The translations under genes and the position numbers were made by a program. 64,000 nucleotides of DNA from Aphrophora alni (lineage: Eukaryota; Arthropoda; Insecta; Hemiptera; Aphrophoridae), in contig OY740769.1 in NCBI GenBank assembly GCA_963513935.1, positions 101,659,762 to 101,723,761 on the forward strand, written 5' to 3'. Numbering within the stretch: the stretch's first letter is position 1; each line of letters begins with the position of its first letter. Below the pieces are notes generated by a model. It was not told the DNA's origin, ran no database searches, and saw nothing but the letters and a program-made list of their open reading frames with translations. This document shows positions 46,890 to 60,700 of the stretch, in pieces.

Positions 46890-48440
46890 GAATAGTGACC
46901 TAGATACTGAAAATGAATTCATTATTAGTTTTAGATTTAATTTCCAACATTACCCTAGGCTACTCTTTCATACTCTTGAAATATCATGTATTTGTTTCTA
47001 TAAACATAAATACTGGCAAATACCTCTGATTAGACTATATTAATTAAACAAGGACTTATGTTATTTACTCGGCAGAACATTTTTTGGTGGACAATTTATA
47101 GTTAAAAATTTTTTTTTATAATAAATCATTTTTATAATTCAAAATTTTTGAATCTGTTTTAGATGAAAATGGTTACAATATAACAATAACAGAAGATTCA
47201 CGGCAGGTGCTTTTGAACAATTAATGTAAAAACAAGGACTTTTTGTTTTTAATAAGTATTTCGCCTCAAAGTGATACTAAATATATTGTTTTAAAAAAGA
47301 TAAATTATTGTTTATTTATTTTTGTAACTTAATATATAACAACAGGAAAGTAAGGATAATGACATGCAAACTAGTTTCCAGTGAAGAAACAGGGAATAGT
47401 TTACATCGCGTTATCTAGATGGTAACTCTATGTAAAAGAAATATGTTATTTTAAATGGAATGTGAAAATTGTTCGTCAATTAATACTGCTTACATGAAAG
47501 TTTAGAGAGGTATTGATGATAAAACAAGATGGTTTGTTTTTATATTTCTGTTGAATCAAAACCTTCTGGTTGCATACTTTCTGATCTGCGTTTTATAAAA
47601 ATGTCCAATCCACATTAATCGCTTTCCAACCCATTTAAACTCTGAACTGTTTTCTTGCAACACAGGATATTGAAATAGTATAATATTGGATGTTTTAAAT
47701 TTAATAGTATACATTCCCTAAAATGAAAGAAGTTTTCGATACAGTAGTTTCATTTACTTAGGACAAATAGCACAATCATCATTACAATATATTTGTATTG
47801 GAGATTGAATGGATAAAGATAGAAATTAAATTACGATTCCCAGCAGGCCTATGGCTAAGCAACAGCTATTTATTATTATATAATTAAATGCATGAAATAG
47901 TTGTTTCTTATAACATATACAAGTTCTTGTCGGCAAAAGAGAGAACATATCACCTTTCCGATATGTTTCAGCAACACAGACCACGATCTGACCAATAGCT
48001 AAACCTACACAGCGAGCTGGTTCAGGATGTCGTTAACCTAATACTTAAAGAGGTGGAGGTTGAACCATGGAAGTTTGTCACTTGGACTAGGCAACACTGT
48101 ATAGTGAATGGTGTTTTATGGAAGAAATTGGAGGATGAAGGAGTTTAAAATCTTAAAGTTAAAATATGGTGATCTTGATATTCCACAATTACAAAGATTT
48201 TAGCTTTATATTACTCCAAGATCTAGCCATTTGTTTTATTTATAAACACACAATGAACAAAATTTTCCTGATGCTAGTTAAACGAATTTAGTGAATTAAT
48301 TGAAATGACAACAACATTGAAAATTTGTATGTTAACCACCTTCTTGAAAAATGAAAATATATACACTTTTAAAATTATCATAATTGTGAATAATTTTATG
48401 TTAATTTTGGCAGTAGATGGCTTAGAGATTTGATCATTTA
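46890..48440. other. Intergenic stretch downstream of the transporter gene
   Basis: AT-rich, with no gene seen. Confidence 0.5.
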
Positions 48441-48441
48441 C

Positions 48442-48447
48442 TTTATT
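48442..48447 (-). terminator. Candidate poly(A) signal of the transporter gene
   Basis: AATAAA on the minus strand, about 110 nt after the stop codon at 48558. A second lies at 48235-48240. Confidence 0.45.
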
Positions 48448-48557
48448 TTACAAACATTCTGTAAAAATGTGATGAGTATTTGGCAGTAATAGAAAGGGTT
48501 AGAAGTACATTGACTATGATGAGTATTTTGAGAAGGGTACTAAAGTTCATATTACTG

Positions 48558-48749
48558 CTAGACAGAAGCCTCGTCTATGACTGTGATTAGTCTGTTAGGA
48601 CCAGATACAAGCCTCCATTTTCCACCTCTTGGTGTTTCTTCTTCTGCTTGCCTTGCTAAGGACCATCTTCTTCCTTTACGATCCATGATTACTGGCATTT
48701 CTGCTATCAAATTATTTTCAAACTCTGAGAGCATTAAATAATTCTCCAC
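48558..48749 (-). CDS. Transporter terminal exon
   Basis: This exon encodes 63 residues and a stop. VENYLMLSEFENNLIAEMPV is followed by IMDRKGRRWSLARQAEEETP and a final GPNRLITVIDEASV. The acceptor is TTTGTTTCATAG. It contains YLML, a tyrosine-type sorting signal, and RRWSL, a basophilic-kinase-like site, which are possible trafficking controls. The last three residues (ASV) resemble a weak PDZ ligand. Both readings are inference. Confidence 0.8.
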   Translation of the reverse strand: MENYLMLSEFENNLIAEMPVIMDRKGRRWSLARQAEEETPRGGKWRLVSGPNRLITVIDEASV

Positions 48750-51700
48750 CTATGAAACAAACAAAACAATAATGTCTTATCACTTAAATGGGCCACAATA
48801 AGACACTCTAGTGTAGCACAAAATTTGTGTACATGTAACAACTTAGGATAATAACTTGGTCATGAAAACTTAGTCTTGTTGTAGAAATTAGAGTGTTTCT
48901 TTACCCATTAGGGACTACAGTATATTTTTTGAGTGTAACAAAAAAAAACAAAACAATCTGGTGTTTTGAAGGTTTTAGAAAAATAACGAAATCTTCTTTA
49001 TTTATTAACATATTTAATTATTTTTTTTACTACATTACATTAAAATAGGGCTTTTAAATTTATATTATTTCATATAGTTATATAATTATGAATTACTATT
49101 GTTTAGTTTTATCAAAATTTTGTGGTTTTTGATAAAGTATGATAAGACATGTACAATTTACGGCACGAAGGTATGTTTTCCACTTTAGAATACTTTCTAT
49201 AAGTACAGCAAAGATGAGTTTACTATGTTTATCACAGATAACATATAATCACAGTTAAAAATAAACTGAAATCATGACAAACTGACATGCTATGTAGTTT
49301 GTCGATTCTTGATGCCGTAATAGGAAAACTTACAACAAGGAATATCCCTTTCCCTGTGATCGATCCCTTATTCTACAGGATTAACACTCAGCATCAACGA
49401 TATGTAAGCCAACACTTTAACTGCTAACACAAACACTATTATATATCCAGATGAGTTTAGGCCAACCGAATAGTATGCTTTTGTTTCACATGGAAAAAAA
49501 GAAAGGCAAAAAAAATTAATAAAAACTAATTATTTTAAGAATTTGTGAATTAGTTAAGTATATTTGTGATTAATCTAAATATAATTAATTGCCATTTCTT
49601 TCATTTTCTATAATGTTAGTTACTGCTTGCAGAAAACAGTTAAGGCCTCTTCACACCGCACGTAGCCGAGGTATTAATACGTCTTCGGCGTATTAATACC
49701 TCAGCGACGTCTTTCGTGCCCCGTTCACACACAGAAGCAACATGGAAGACGTATTTATCCCTCTAGCTACCTGCCAACAGCTCGTTGTATGAAGAGTTCA
49801 CTTAAATTTTATGATGGCGTTTACAGTACCGTGGTGTGAGCCTGGTTTTGATATGCCCTGGATGGAAACCGATTCAAGTGATAGTGATGAAGAGTTTAAT
49901 GAGGTTTTGTCGCTCATTAGTAGTGATATTAAGAAACATTTTTCCCATGGTTTTGAACCCAAATTATAATTGTGGTGTCATTTGAAAGGTAGTATACACC
50001 AAATATTAATCGTGAACGAAATTTAAAAATATTTTTTATCGTCGTATAAATAAATACGTGTATAAAATTTGTTAAGTCAAAAATTGTTTTATGGGACATG
50101 AGCGTTTTGTTAATACACTGTTAATAAAGGAATGAGTGTAACAGTTCAGTATTAATTGTTATTGTTGAATAAAAACACAACTTATAATAAATGTCACAGT
50201 TAATAAAACACATTGGATTACGCTGTATGTATGAAACCAAAATATTTTATTATTACAGAATGGTTAATGTAATAACGAAAGACTGAAAAAGACCTAAAAA
50301 AAAAATATGTTAATGTAATATAATTTTAATAATAATGACAGAAAAAAGCTATTAAAGTTTGCTAGCTGAACATAGCTCAGTGCGCATGCGCGAGTCGAGA
50401 TACGGCGGCGACACGTAGCTAGCCGGGGTATTTTCCCATTCCGTATTAATACTCCGCCGACGTCGGCTTCGTATTAATACTCGGTCTGAACTACCCCATA
50501 TGATATCATTGTGAGATACGTCTAAGACGTCTTACTAAGACGTCGGCGGAGTATTAATACGTGCGGTGTGAAGAGGCCTTTACATAGACTCAACACAATA
50601 CAACTTTTTTATTACTTTCCTTTTATACTGTATAAAACTTAGTTTAAGAGTTATATATCTTTTTACTAAAAATTACTTTTACCATAGAAACTTAAAATGG
50701 TTCTATGAGTAGTTTTTAATAATTACAAGAAATAATAAACATAAAATATGCTTTCACCTAACCTTGATAAATTCCCAAAATTGAATAATTTTGCTTTTAA
50801 TTATGTTATTGGTGCATTATTGTTAGTTTTCTCTTGGTTTGTGTTAGATATTACTAAGAAAAGTATAAATCATGTAATCTTAAAGAAATAAGAAAGACAA
50901 AGATCTGAGCAAAAATCACTGATATTGATTGTTTTCAAACAATGTTGGAGTAGATAGTCTCAATATTAATATTAGATAGCAATTTGGTCAATGACATAAA
51001 ATTTTATTTATAATCATTGTTAAATGTTAACATATTGAAACTCCACATCATCATTATTGTTCATTATCCCAATCTTATTCTCAATGGTAACGTGAAGCTA
51101 TAAAATCTAAAAACATTATTCAAGTTCACATAACCTGAAATACTGTACCTTATTGCAAGAAGTAATACAATCTCCGATGTAGTCTAGGTCATCTAATAAG
51201 TTATCTGGTAAATCCATGTCTGCAATACCTTCTTCTGAGATACATGTTAGCTCTGGCTTATCAGCAGGAACTGTTGCAGGTGGTTCAACCTATGAAAACA
51301 AAACTAATAGGTCTGTTGTCTTCTTGTTCATGTATTTATTTAATAGTGTGTGGAACATTTAATGGAAAATAAAGGAATAATCTTTACAATTATTTTCATT
51401 TGTTAGTGGTTATAATATAAGTTGTATTTATATTTTTTATTTGTATTAAACAAAAATGCATGATGGAAAACTAAATTAATTATATAAATAATTTATAAAG
51501 AAGAAAATTTTGTACATCAAGATTGTAATCATGCTATTTAAGGGATTTAATTTTGGTAGGTACTCAAGTAAAGGGAAGTATAATGAGTAAAAAGATTTAA
51601 CTTCTCATATAAATATGTATACATAAATAGTATACAAACAATGAACTAAATTTCTCAGACATAAAATCAACGTCTAAACAAGCAAACATATTTGTTACAA

Positions 51701-54700
51701 TCCCCACATAAAATTTGAAAAGAGAGTAAAAAGTAAAAACGAACAATGGACATTAGAAGATTAAACATTTATATAATGCTTACAGACAATACCAATTAAA
51801 TTTTGATGAAATTTGTGGTTTACACAGGTAAAATAACACAATTCTAAAACGTTCATTTAGAGAGATGGCTATTGATATGTTTTGTTTCAGTCTCTAAGGA
51901 CTATCCAAAAATTTAATTTTCAAGAAAAATTTATTGAAAGACAAATTTACAGAATTTCTTTCACTTTGGTTTTATGGGTGGTACAATTTTTTTTAAATAT
52001 TTAAAACGAATTATGAAATAAAGCTCATACAGAATTTAGTTACAATTGTCTACTCATTTGGGCTCTATTTCACTGCATTAACAATAGATAACAGATAGAA
52101 GACATCATTTCAAAATCAACTTTTTAAACTCAGAGGATCTGAAAATAACATATTTCCTTCTTAAATCATTAAATACATGAGATTGATTAAATACCATCCA
52201 ATCTGCAAGATACAATTTTGAGCTGCTATTATGATAATTGTACTTTGTGTCAGCAACACAGTCTACTGCCATTTGGCAGAATGAAGGTCTTGAATGTAAG
52301 AGAGTTAATGACATGAGACTATTAACTATTATTAAACTAAAAATTATTTATGATAAAAAAAATAGTTTTAAATATTTCGCGTTTAGCTTCATTTATAAGT
52401 TAAGTAACAACTTCCCAAATTTGGGAATTACCTGATAATAGTTTAAGAGTATTTAAAAAAACAATTAAACTGTACAAAGTTTATGCTTAGTTATCTTTTA
52501 AAAAAAATACAAGTTACTAACCACAACTAGTTCCTCTGGTTCAGCGGCAAAAGAGAGGCGACGACGTTGAGGACAAGAGTCTGATACACAGAGTTGCCTT
52601 GCACCATCTCCATGTTTATGCCTTGCAAGATTACGTCGGTGAAGATCAATAAAAAATAAAGATAAACTTCCAACAAGCACACATGTTGAGCTGAAGTAGT
52701 AACCTGATTTTCCACCACAACCAACGTTTATGTAACCTTAACAAACATATTAATAGAATAAAATATAATTTCATTACATAATGTAGATACGAGTATAAAA
52801 GTACTATAGAAAGAGGGATATGTAGAAATGAGTTACTTTTCCAAAAATTGCTACTGGTTTACTGAGGTTGTAATGTTATGAATGAAGGGATGTTAGTTAA
52901 TTTGTTGACAAAGCACTGATACCATTTTTAGAGATTTGGCCATCTTGTAAGAATCATGATTTTATAGTTAAAAAAAAAAAAAAAATAATAAGATACTCGC
53001 CGCATGTGAAATGCAGTCTATGAACTGTTTCTTGAATACAAGGAGTTAAACTAGCTGAAAATTACAAATCATTGATATTTACAGAAAACATGCAATGAGT
53101 GATACAATGGTATCGAGAATAGGTGCAACTTTTTTATTTAGAATGTGCACAATGATGAATGAAGTAAGTAACTGTCTTTGCTTAGAGAAGATTTGGTGTA
53201 TGAAGAGACTATTATAGAGAATAGATTATATTACATTAGATTTTACTGCATTTCAATAAATTCATATTTACTTCTTCATGGAATTATGTCTGAGAATATA
53301 CAGTATAAATTCTTAATTTGTATGTTACTGGTTGTCGAAGATGCTTAAGGAACAACAAAATGAAATAGCAGTGTGGTGCATTGACCTTTCTGACACAATA
53401 AAATGAGCAAGGCAACAATCTCTTAAGCTGTAAGCTATAGCCACTAGAGATGAGAATTTCAAGGAACAAATTCAAGTGGATTTTTTCCACTCAAAATATT
53501 ATATGCACAATGTTTGAAACAAACAATGAGTTTTTCTTGTGGAATTCTTGCTGTATTCTCAGGACTTCACAATCAATATAGAGGTGTCTATTGCAAAATG
53601 CTTAAGAAATTGGACTGTGTGATGCAAAATAAGTAATATGACATTTTTCCTGAGGCACTTTATTGATTCATAATACTCACCCTAAACCACTGCTGCAACA
53701 CATCTCCTCACAATGTTCGACTAGGAACTTTGATCATCCCTTCTACAACCCAGACCTGACACCAAGTGATTTTCATGCTTTAAAAATCCACCCTCGCTGG
53801 CCAGCAGTTTTCAATAACAACAAGGTCAATAAAGCTGTTACCATGTGGTTTGTATTGTAGGCAAAACATTAGGTGCCTCACTGTGGCAAGCAAATTAACA
53901 GTTGCAGAATAAAATGTAGTGTAAGGTATAAGGATTTCTAAGTATGATTTGTTGTCGTTTAATAGCCTATCAAAACTTACTTTTTGGGCATCCTTTATAG
54001 TAATTAATGTACAAAACACAGAGGAATTTGTATGAGATAGGAGAAGCTATGCATTAAATTAGAGGCCTCAAGATATGAATATTGATAAAGTCATTATCAC
54101 TTCATTAATATTCAAACAGCTTAAATTGGGCATAAATCAATATTTCACCAAACATAAAACTTCTTAATTACTCTCTACTAAAAGGAAATTCTACATTTAG
54201 CTTACCGCTATAAAGAAAAAGGATATCCTTTATCTTCATAATTAGTAAACAAATATGAAATCATTTTAAATATCCTATTACACAGATGATATTCAAACAA
54301 GAACTTCATTGACCATGGAACATAATTAATTGGGATAGTTATTAAAAGTGACAATTTCATTCTATTCTTTGCTTACAGTAAATATAAATGAATGGCTGGA
54401 ACACTATCTAAATTTTGACAAGAACAGTGTGGAGAGAACCAAGAGCAATTTAGATATATTCTTTTCATTTTGCTCCATTGTTCCGGAAGTGTTTTAAAAT
54501 AGAGATGAAAACATCATTTAAAAGCACAAAACAAATGATTTTCTTTAAGAAGAGACTGTTGTTCACTACAAAAAATTCCATTAGGTATTCACCTCATTGG
54601 CACACATCTCTTTTGATCAGTTGACTACTGTAATCCTCAACTTAACTCAGCAGTGTATACAAATTGTAGACATAGCGTTTTATACAAAGTTTAGAAATTC

Positions 54701-57700
54701 ACTCTGTGGGCTAAGCTATATTAATCAGCTGTTAGATAATATTTTGTATAAAATTGGATGCAAAGGAAATTGCTACCTAGTGAGACAATAACAAAATTTA
54801 TTTCCATAGCAATCAGTTTCATACACCTTGATATTCAACAGCAGTAATATCTAATTTAATTTGAACTCAAATTATACTTATTGCTGCTAGGAGTAATATT
54901 ACTCTCATATTAAGTTGCATTCAACTTTGACTATCTCAGATCTCACAGTAAATTTTGAAAATTGGGCTTTGTCAGACTTGTATCTTGGTTTGTTCAAAGT
55001 TTCATTCAAATGGGTTGTGTAATTGCTAAGAAACAGAATTAGTGTCAAAATCAGATTTAAGCAGTCGCCAAGGAATTATTACTTCAATAAACTATATGAT
55101 TATTATATTATTATTGTTTCATTTACCTGATATTGGTACCCCAATAGCTATAGGTATTGCTTGTGAACATTGCACAAAACCCCATGTCCTGGCAAAATTC
55201 CTGGCTCTAACTCTTTCATAAGTATACATTTTAAGTGAGTAGTGGTATCCTCCGCAGAAGATACCGTAAATCCATACAAACAAAATGTAACCTTGTCGAT
55301 TGCCATGGACAGCTGTTAGAGCCAAAATGGAAATGCCACACATGAAGACAGCTGCTTGGCACAAGTATTGCCGTGCTATACGGCACTCAACTGAATTGTG
55401 GACAACCACTACTCCAAAAGCGGCACATCCTAGTGTCCATGCTAATCCAAGGTATGTCTGTAGGAGCAATGCTGTGTCTCCCAGACCATCTTCTTCTGCC
55501 TGGTGAGCCTAAAAGTTCAGATAGTTTTAATAATGTCATATCTATAATAAAGTTAAAATTTTAAATGAATATTTAGTAAAGTTATTTATGTTTATAAAAC
55601 TGATGCTGCATTAAAACTAAATGAGATAAGCTCCCCATCAATTTATCATGGTCACCTATATAACAGCAATGATAATTACAAATTTCAAAGTTAGAGAAAA
55701 TAAACACTTCTTATACTATTACTTTTACAACATACTCTTATATAACTATGACTCATAAAAATTACTTGTGCCTAGTACAAGTTGTTTATTTACTAAAAAA
55801 GCTGAAATTAAGTACTAATATAAGCCTAGTAACAAATGCTTATTTTGCCTTTTTCCATTCGTACCTGCTTTATGTAGTAACCTTGTGGTGGTAATTCGGC
55901 AAAACAAGTTTTCTTGTGGCAAAAAGGCAATTAGAGCTATAAAAAGAGTCTCAGAGCAAAAGTATTGTAGGTAAATTTTTATAAAGTTAAATATTTTAAC
56001 TCTAAGTAGAATATATTCTTCCCTCAATATGTTAAAACACATGGAAGAGTAAAAATTGTGAAGTAGCTGTCATGGACATGATACCAGGAATAAACGTTTT
56101 ATTGATGGAGCGTTTGTTAGACTTGTTAAAACCCAAAACAGCCATACACATATTGGTGTTGTTTTTTCGAATAGGCTCTGTGAAAATGCTAGATTGGTCT
56201 CTGTGAGACATTTTTCACGTGTTGAGGAAAATGGTTGAAAGGTAGGTCTTTCTATAGTGTGGCCCAGGAGTGAGTAGGTCCAGGAGTTCATGGATGCAGA
56301 CATGAATGACTTGGTTTTTTACTCTTCACTGTTGTCTGTGTTGGTCACTGCATACTTGTAATTATTATTGGCTATGTCAGTTGCAGCTGTCATAGTTTTA
56401 ATGACAGTAAAATGTTTTCTATTTCTATGTGCATTTGTTTAAACTGCTCTCTTTTAGAATTATTTAGAATAAATGATATTCAATTATTTTGAACACATTT
56501 TTATTGTGTGATTTAATAAAACTTGTTTTTTGTTTTGTAATGTAAAACAAGTAATGTAAATCATAAGTGATTTGTACAAATATATATTATTTGTTCAGTA
56601 GTTCATTGTATTTTAGGCTTTAATAATGAGTTTGTTAATAAACAATTGTTTATTGTTGAGAATGTTTTAATTCATAGTCCTGCTGATTGTTGATCTGTTA
56701 CAGTTTCATTGTCTGTTATTTATCTAATTAATCATTATTTTATTATCGCTTAAATTAATTAATATTGCATGTATATTGGATGACTAGTTCTATACCAAGA
56801 ATGTATTGGTCTTACAGAACAATAAAGAAATGAAATGAAACAAACTATAATGTCTATTATTGCTGCCTGGATAATGTGTAAACCCTTTGTGTAGGTCTCA
56901 AATGACGGAGGTGATCTCTCTCTAGATCTCCAGATGGAGGTCCCTTGAGTAGAGTAAGAGTTGTGTAGCTAGATTTTTGTCAAGTGTACGACAAGTATTT
57001 GGAAGCCATTTAATTAGGCTCCTGAAAGGTGGTTTGTCAAGTTGATTGGAAAAAATAATAATGTCCCTACTTTGATTTTTCTTTCTCTGGGATAAGACAC
57101 TTCCCAAATCAATTTTTTACCCACACTTCCTACCTGTCTCTGGACATTAAGTATAAAAAGCTCATTGTGGCTGAAATGCAACCAGACAACTGGATTGGTG
57201 CCTCATAGGTCAAAGCTCTAGGTGTGTTTTATATATTGCATTACCAAAAAATAGTTTCAGTATCTTTCTATCTGAGATATTACTTATTTTAGCTTGGATT
57301 TACATAGGATTCACAGATGATAGGGATAAAAATAATCTAATCCTGTGAGACAGTCAAGCATCATTAAAAACACTTGACTCAGTTTAGATCTACTCAGCTA
57401 TAAATGTTTCAGTCCCTGATGACCTTGTCCAGTCAAAATAAATTATAACTGAGATAGATATCTAAGAAAGGAGATAACAGAGAAGAACAATACAGTAGTT
57501 GGTGACAAGTTTGTGGACATGAAACACATAAATGTCTAATCAAAAGTCAAAACTTAGCGACTTTGGTCTTTGCTAGATAAAAAACATCTAAAACAGGTTC
57601 ATAACAGTGTTTTAAAGGATGTGACCATTTCTGGAAACACTTAATGATTGAGGATATCTCCCAAGGCACTTTGTGAGGGCTAGTGTACCACATCATAATC

Positions 57701-60700
57701 ATCAGAGGTTTTGGAAGACATCAAAATCCTTGAAATTATGGAAGGTGCAAGGATTTGCTTGTAGAGCTAGGTAGATGAGGAAACACGATAAACCATGAAA
57801 AAGATTCAAGCTTCAAATATTCTCTAAATTCAATCAACAAAACACTATATCTGCTTCACTAGTAGTCTGTTTATAATCTGATTCATTTCAAATTGGGAAG
57901 TAGAACAAGCATCATTGTCCTATTAATTTAACATAAAGTTTGTGACAAAAGCATCTATTTTCAAAGTTGTAAAATTTTACTTAAAAGTTACTGAGAAATG
58001 TTTGTTATGATGTGTAGTTTTAGTCAAGCATTAATGCATTCCATCTTCATTAATTTCCACGAATTGCATAAAAAAAGCATACATAAATATTTGCTTATTA
58101 ATATACGACTTCCATAAATCTCAAAAGTTTGCAACTGTATAAATGCATTTTGTGTATTTTCTCAGCTTGATAAATAGTATCATATTTCACTTGGTGATGG
58201 AAGAGGAAAAACATCACACTACTATTTCAATTAATAAAGTTTTGAAAGCTACATAGTAATTTTGTCTTTGATTATTTGCTATTTTATACCTTGGATTCTA
58301 TTACTCTAGTTTTCACATAAAATGTTGGAGGTAAATTCAAGCTCTAATAACTTATAAAATGTTCTTTGGGTGCTTGGTTTTCTACATAATGAAAACTTCC
58401 TATTAAAAAAGAATTGAAATTTTATAGCAGAAAAACCAAAGATATTAACATCATGATCAGTATAAGTATAGCCATTTATTATTTTTTCTTTTAATTTCTT
58501 ACTAAATATATAACTTTATTTGGTACTTACGTATTAACGCCACCGCAGCAACTTTGCGCATATATATATGCACCAATATTTGCTTACTTTGCGATATAAT
58601 TATATATCATGATAGGTTTGGCCAGGTGTTTATATGTACACACATAAACACCTGGCCAAACCTTATATATATATATGCGCAAAGTTGCTGCGGTGGTGTT
58701 AATACGTAAGTACCCTTTATTTTTATTAATTTTATACAACGTTATTATAAATAACAATTAATTGTGTAAGAAATTTATTTCATATTTTGAAGACACAATA
58801 AGAGATTTTAGGTTTCATCTTGAAAAGAGGTTTTTATAAGGTCATCTGTCATATATCTATAAATTGGCCTTCTATGAAGGAAAATCTATAAAGTCAAACA
58901 GTAGAATCAATTTGCGTAAAATTAGATACTTGATGATATTTTAAGCTTGAGATGGGTCAACACATGTTTCAAAATTGTACGAAGAAAATTAATAATACCT
59001 ACCACACAAATGAAATACACAACTTTGATTTGTTCAAAATTGATTCTAATGATTTGAATTTTAAATTTGTTTAAATGTCCAAAAAGAAAATGAACTTTAA
59101 ATGATGTTTTTTATTAAAAATTGGGAAAAAGTACTTTAATTGTAGAAAAAAATCCCAAACGGCATGTAAAATTAATTGTCGTTCACAAATAAATTTGAAA
59201 ATATAAAAATGATTACTCAAGTTTTTCAAATTATTGTACTTGTGAAATGTTATTTTTTTTGTATGTAGTTGGGAAATAACAGTTCCCAAAGTTCACTTGG
59301 GAACTCAAATGTAGTAAGGACCAAAATGAGAGGGTCCTGTTTACCCATAAATGTCCGTTCTTCAATTATCACTAAAAACTAAAATAATAGTCCATATAGA
59401 TGTTCAAAATGTTCATCCCCCCATTTTTGTTTAAGAGTAAAAAAATATCGGTTACATCGCTTTATTAAAAAGCAGGGGAAACGTATAATATACATCTCTA
59501 ATACCTTCAAAATCAGAAGAGAACAAGAGTTGGTCATGAGAGGCCTGATATGGAAGATGAAAGAGGAGGTTCTAACCAAAACAGAATTAAGTAATGTGTA
59601 GGTCCAGCCAGGTTCCCTCGAATTGTCAAGTCCGAACTCATCATTATAGTGAGCTCATTAAGTTTTGTTTTTATTATAAATGAGACCCTGGGGTTACACA
59701 TAATGTTTATTTTACAACACTTAAAAATGTATAATGGCGACCACATTAGCCAAAATTAAAATTTCAGTACGATAAATTCACTTTAGTTCACTTTGGTATT
59801 CACTTTGATAAGTTCACTTTAGTAGTTCATAACGATAAAAATGTTAGTATTTGTCGTTAAACTTCATATTTCACAAATTAGTAAACTTGTAGCACTAAAC
59901 TCTATAATTTACATTATTGGTATTTTAAATATAATCTCAATTGCTTTATATCTTTTCTAGACCTTCAACAATCTACACTATCAACAAGCTTTAACTGATT
60001 GAAAACCAATTTGCTTGGTTGTAAATGTTTGTTTTGCCACTGCTGGACTGTTTTGGATTTCCATTTTTGTCAGCTCAAATGTGTTCTCTTAGCGTAGTTT
60101 TTGGATTATTGTCCACGCCGTTTTCATGTTCGACAGTTGATTTGATGGATCTCACACTGTGTCCAATACTTTTAACTGTACTAAAAACAGTGTGTACTAT
60201 ATATTTCTTAAGTATAGTACTTATTCTGTACATAGGAACCGTTACCATAGGAACCGATGTGGTACCGTTCACATAGGAAGCTAAACCATAGTATTAGGCT
60301 CAGGCTCATCCTTAGGTTCACTCGTCTTTATAACATTTTATGACCTTTTTTTGGATTGCCATTTTCAGGTTTAATTTAAGTTGGAATATTTTGGAAATCT
60401 CTATGCAATGTTTTAGTAAGAAAAGGCACTCACCAGGTTTGAATAAGGGAAGTGGAAGGAGGGGTGTGTTTGGTTTGTTAAGAGGGCACTATTCCAAGAA
60501 TTCAACAAAATAGATTAGGGGGTTGACCCATCTTGTAATAGGTGCGGGAAGATTAATACCTCGATAATGTATTTAAGAATTAAGTTACAGCTATTTGTGT
60601 TTTCAGTGGTTAATGTTTGGAGTTGTGGTACTGATATATAATGATATTCAGAGGATGGGGGATTCAGTAAGAATTGCACAAGCCTCAGGTAGGTTTAGGA

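Larger units (their letters stand above)
49640..50582 (+). mobile_element. 937-bp PIF/Harbinger-like element with TTA duplication
   Basis: Inverted ends AGGCCTCTTCACACCGCACG (49643) and the same in inverse ending AGAGGCCT (50579) are flanked by TTA on both sides (49640-49642 and 50580-50582), the 3-bp duplication of PIF/Harbinger elements. Five copies of the palindrome GTATTAATAC lie near the ends. A 52-residue frame is inside, with no transposase. The element lies in the last intron of the transporter gene. Confidence 0.85.

Noticed and set aside
56070..56303. Minus-strand 77-codon frame in the transporter intron
   Set aside because: No recognisable domain, no splice sites and no repeat relationship found, so probably chance or an old repeat.
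60437..60500. Minus-strand Pro/Leu-rich stretch before a GTGAGTGCC donor
   Set aside because: An in-frame stop precedes it and no acceptor or start codon was found. Noted only as similar in style to 61489-61611.
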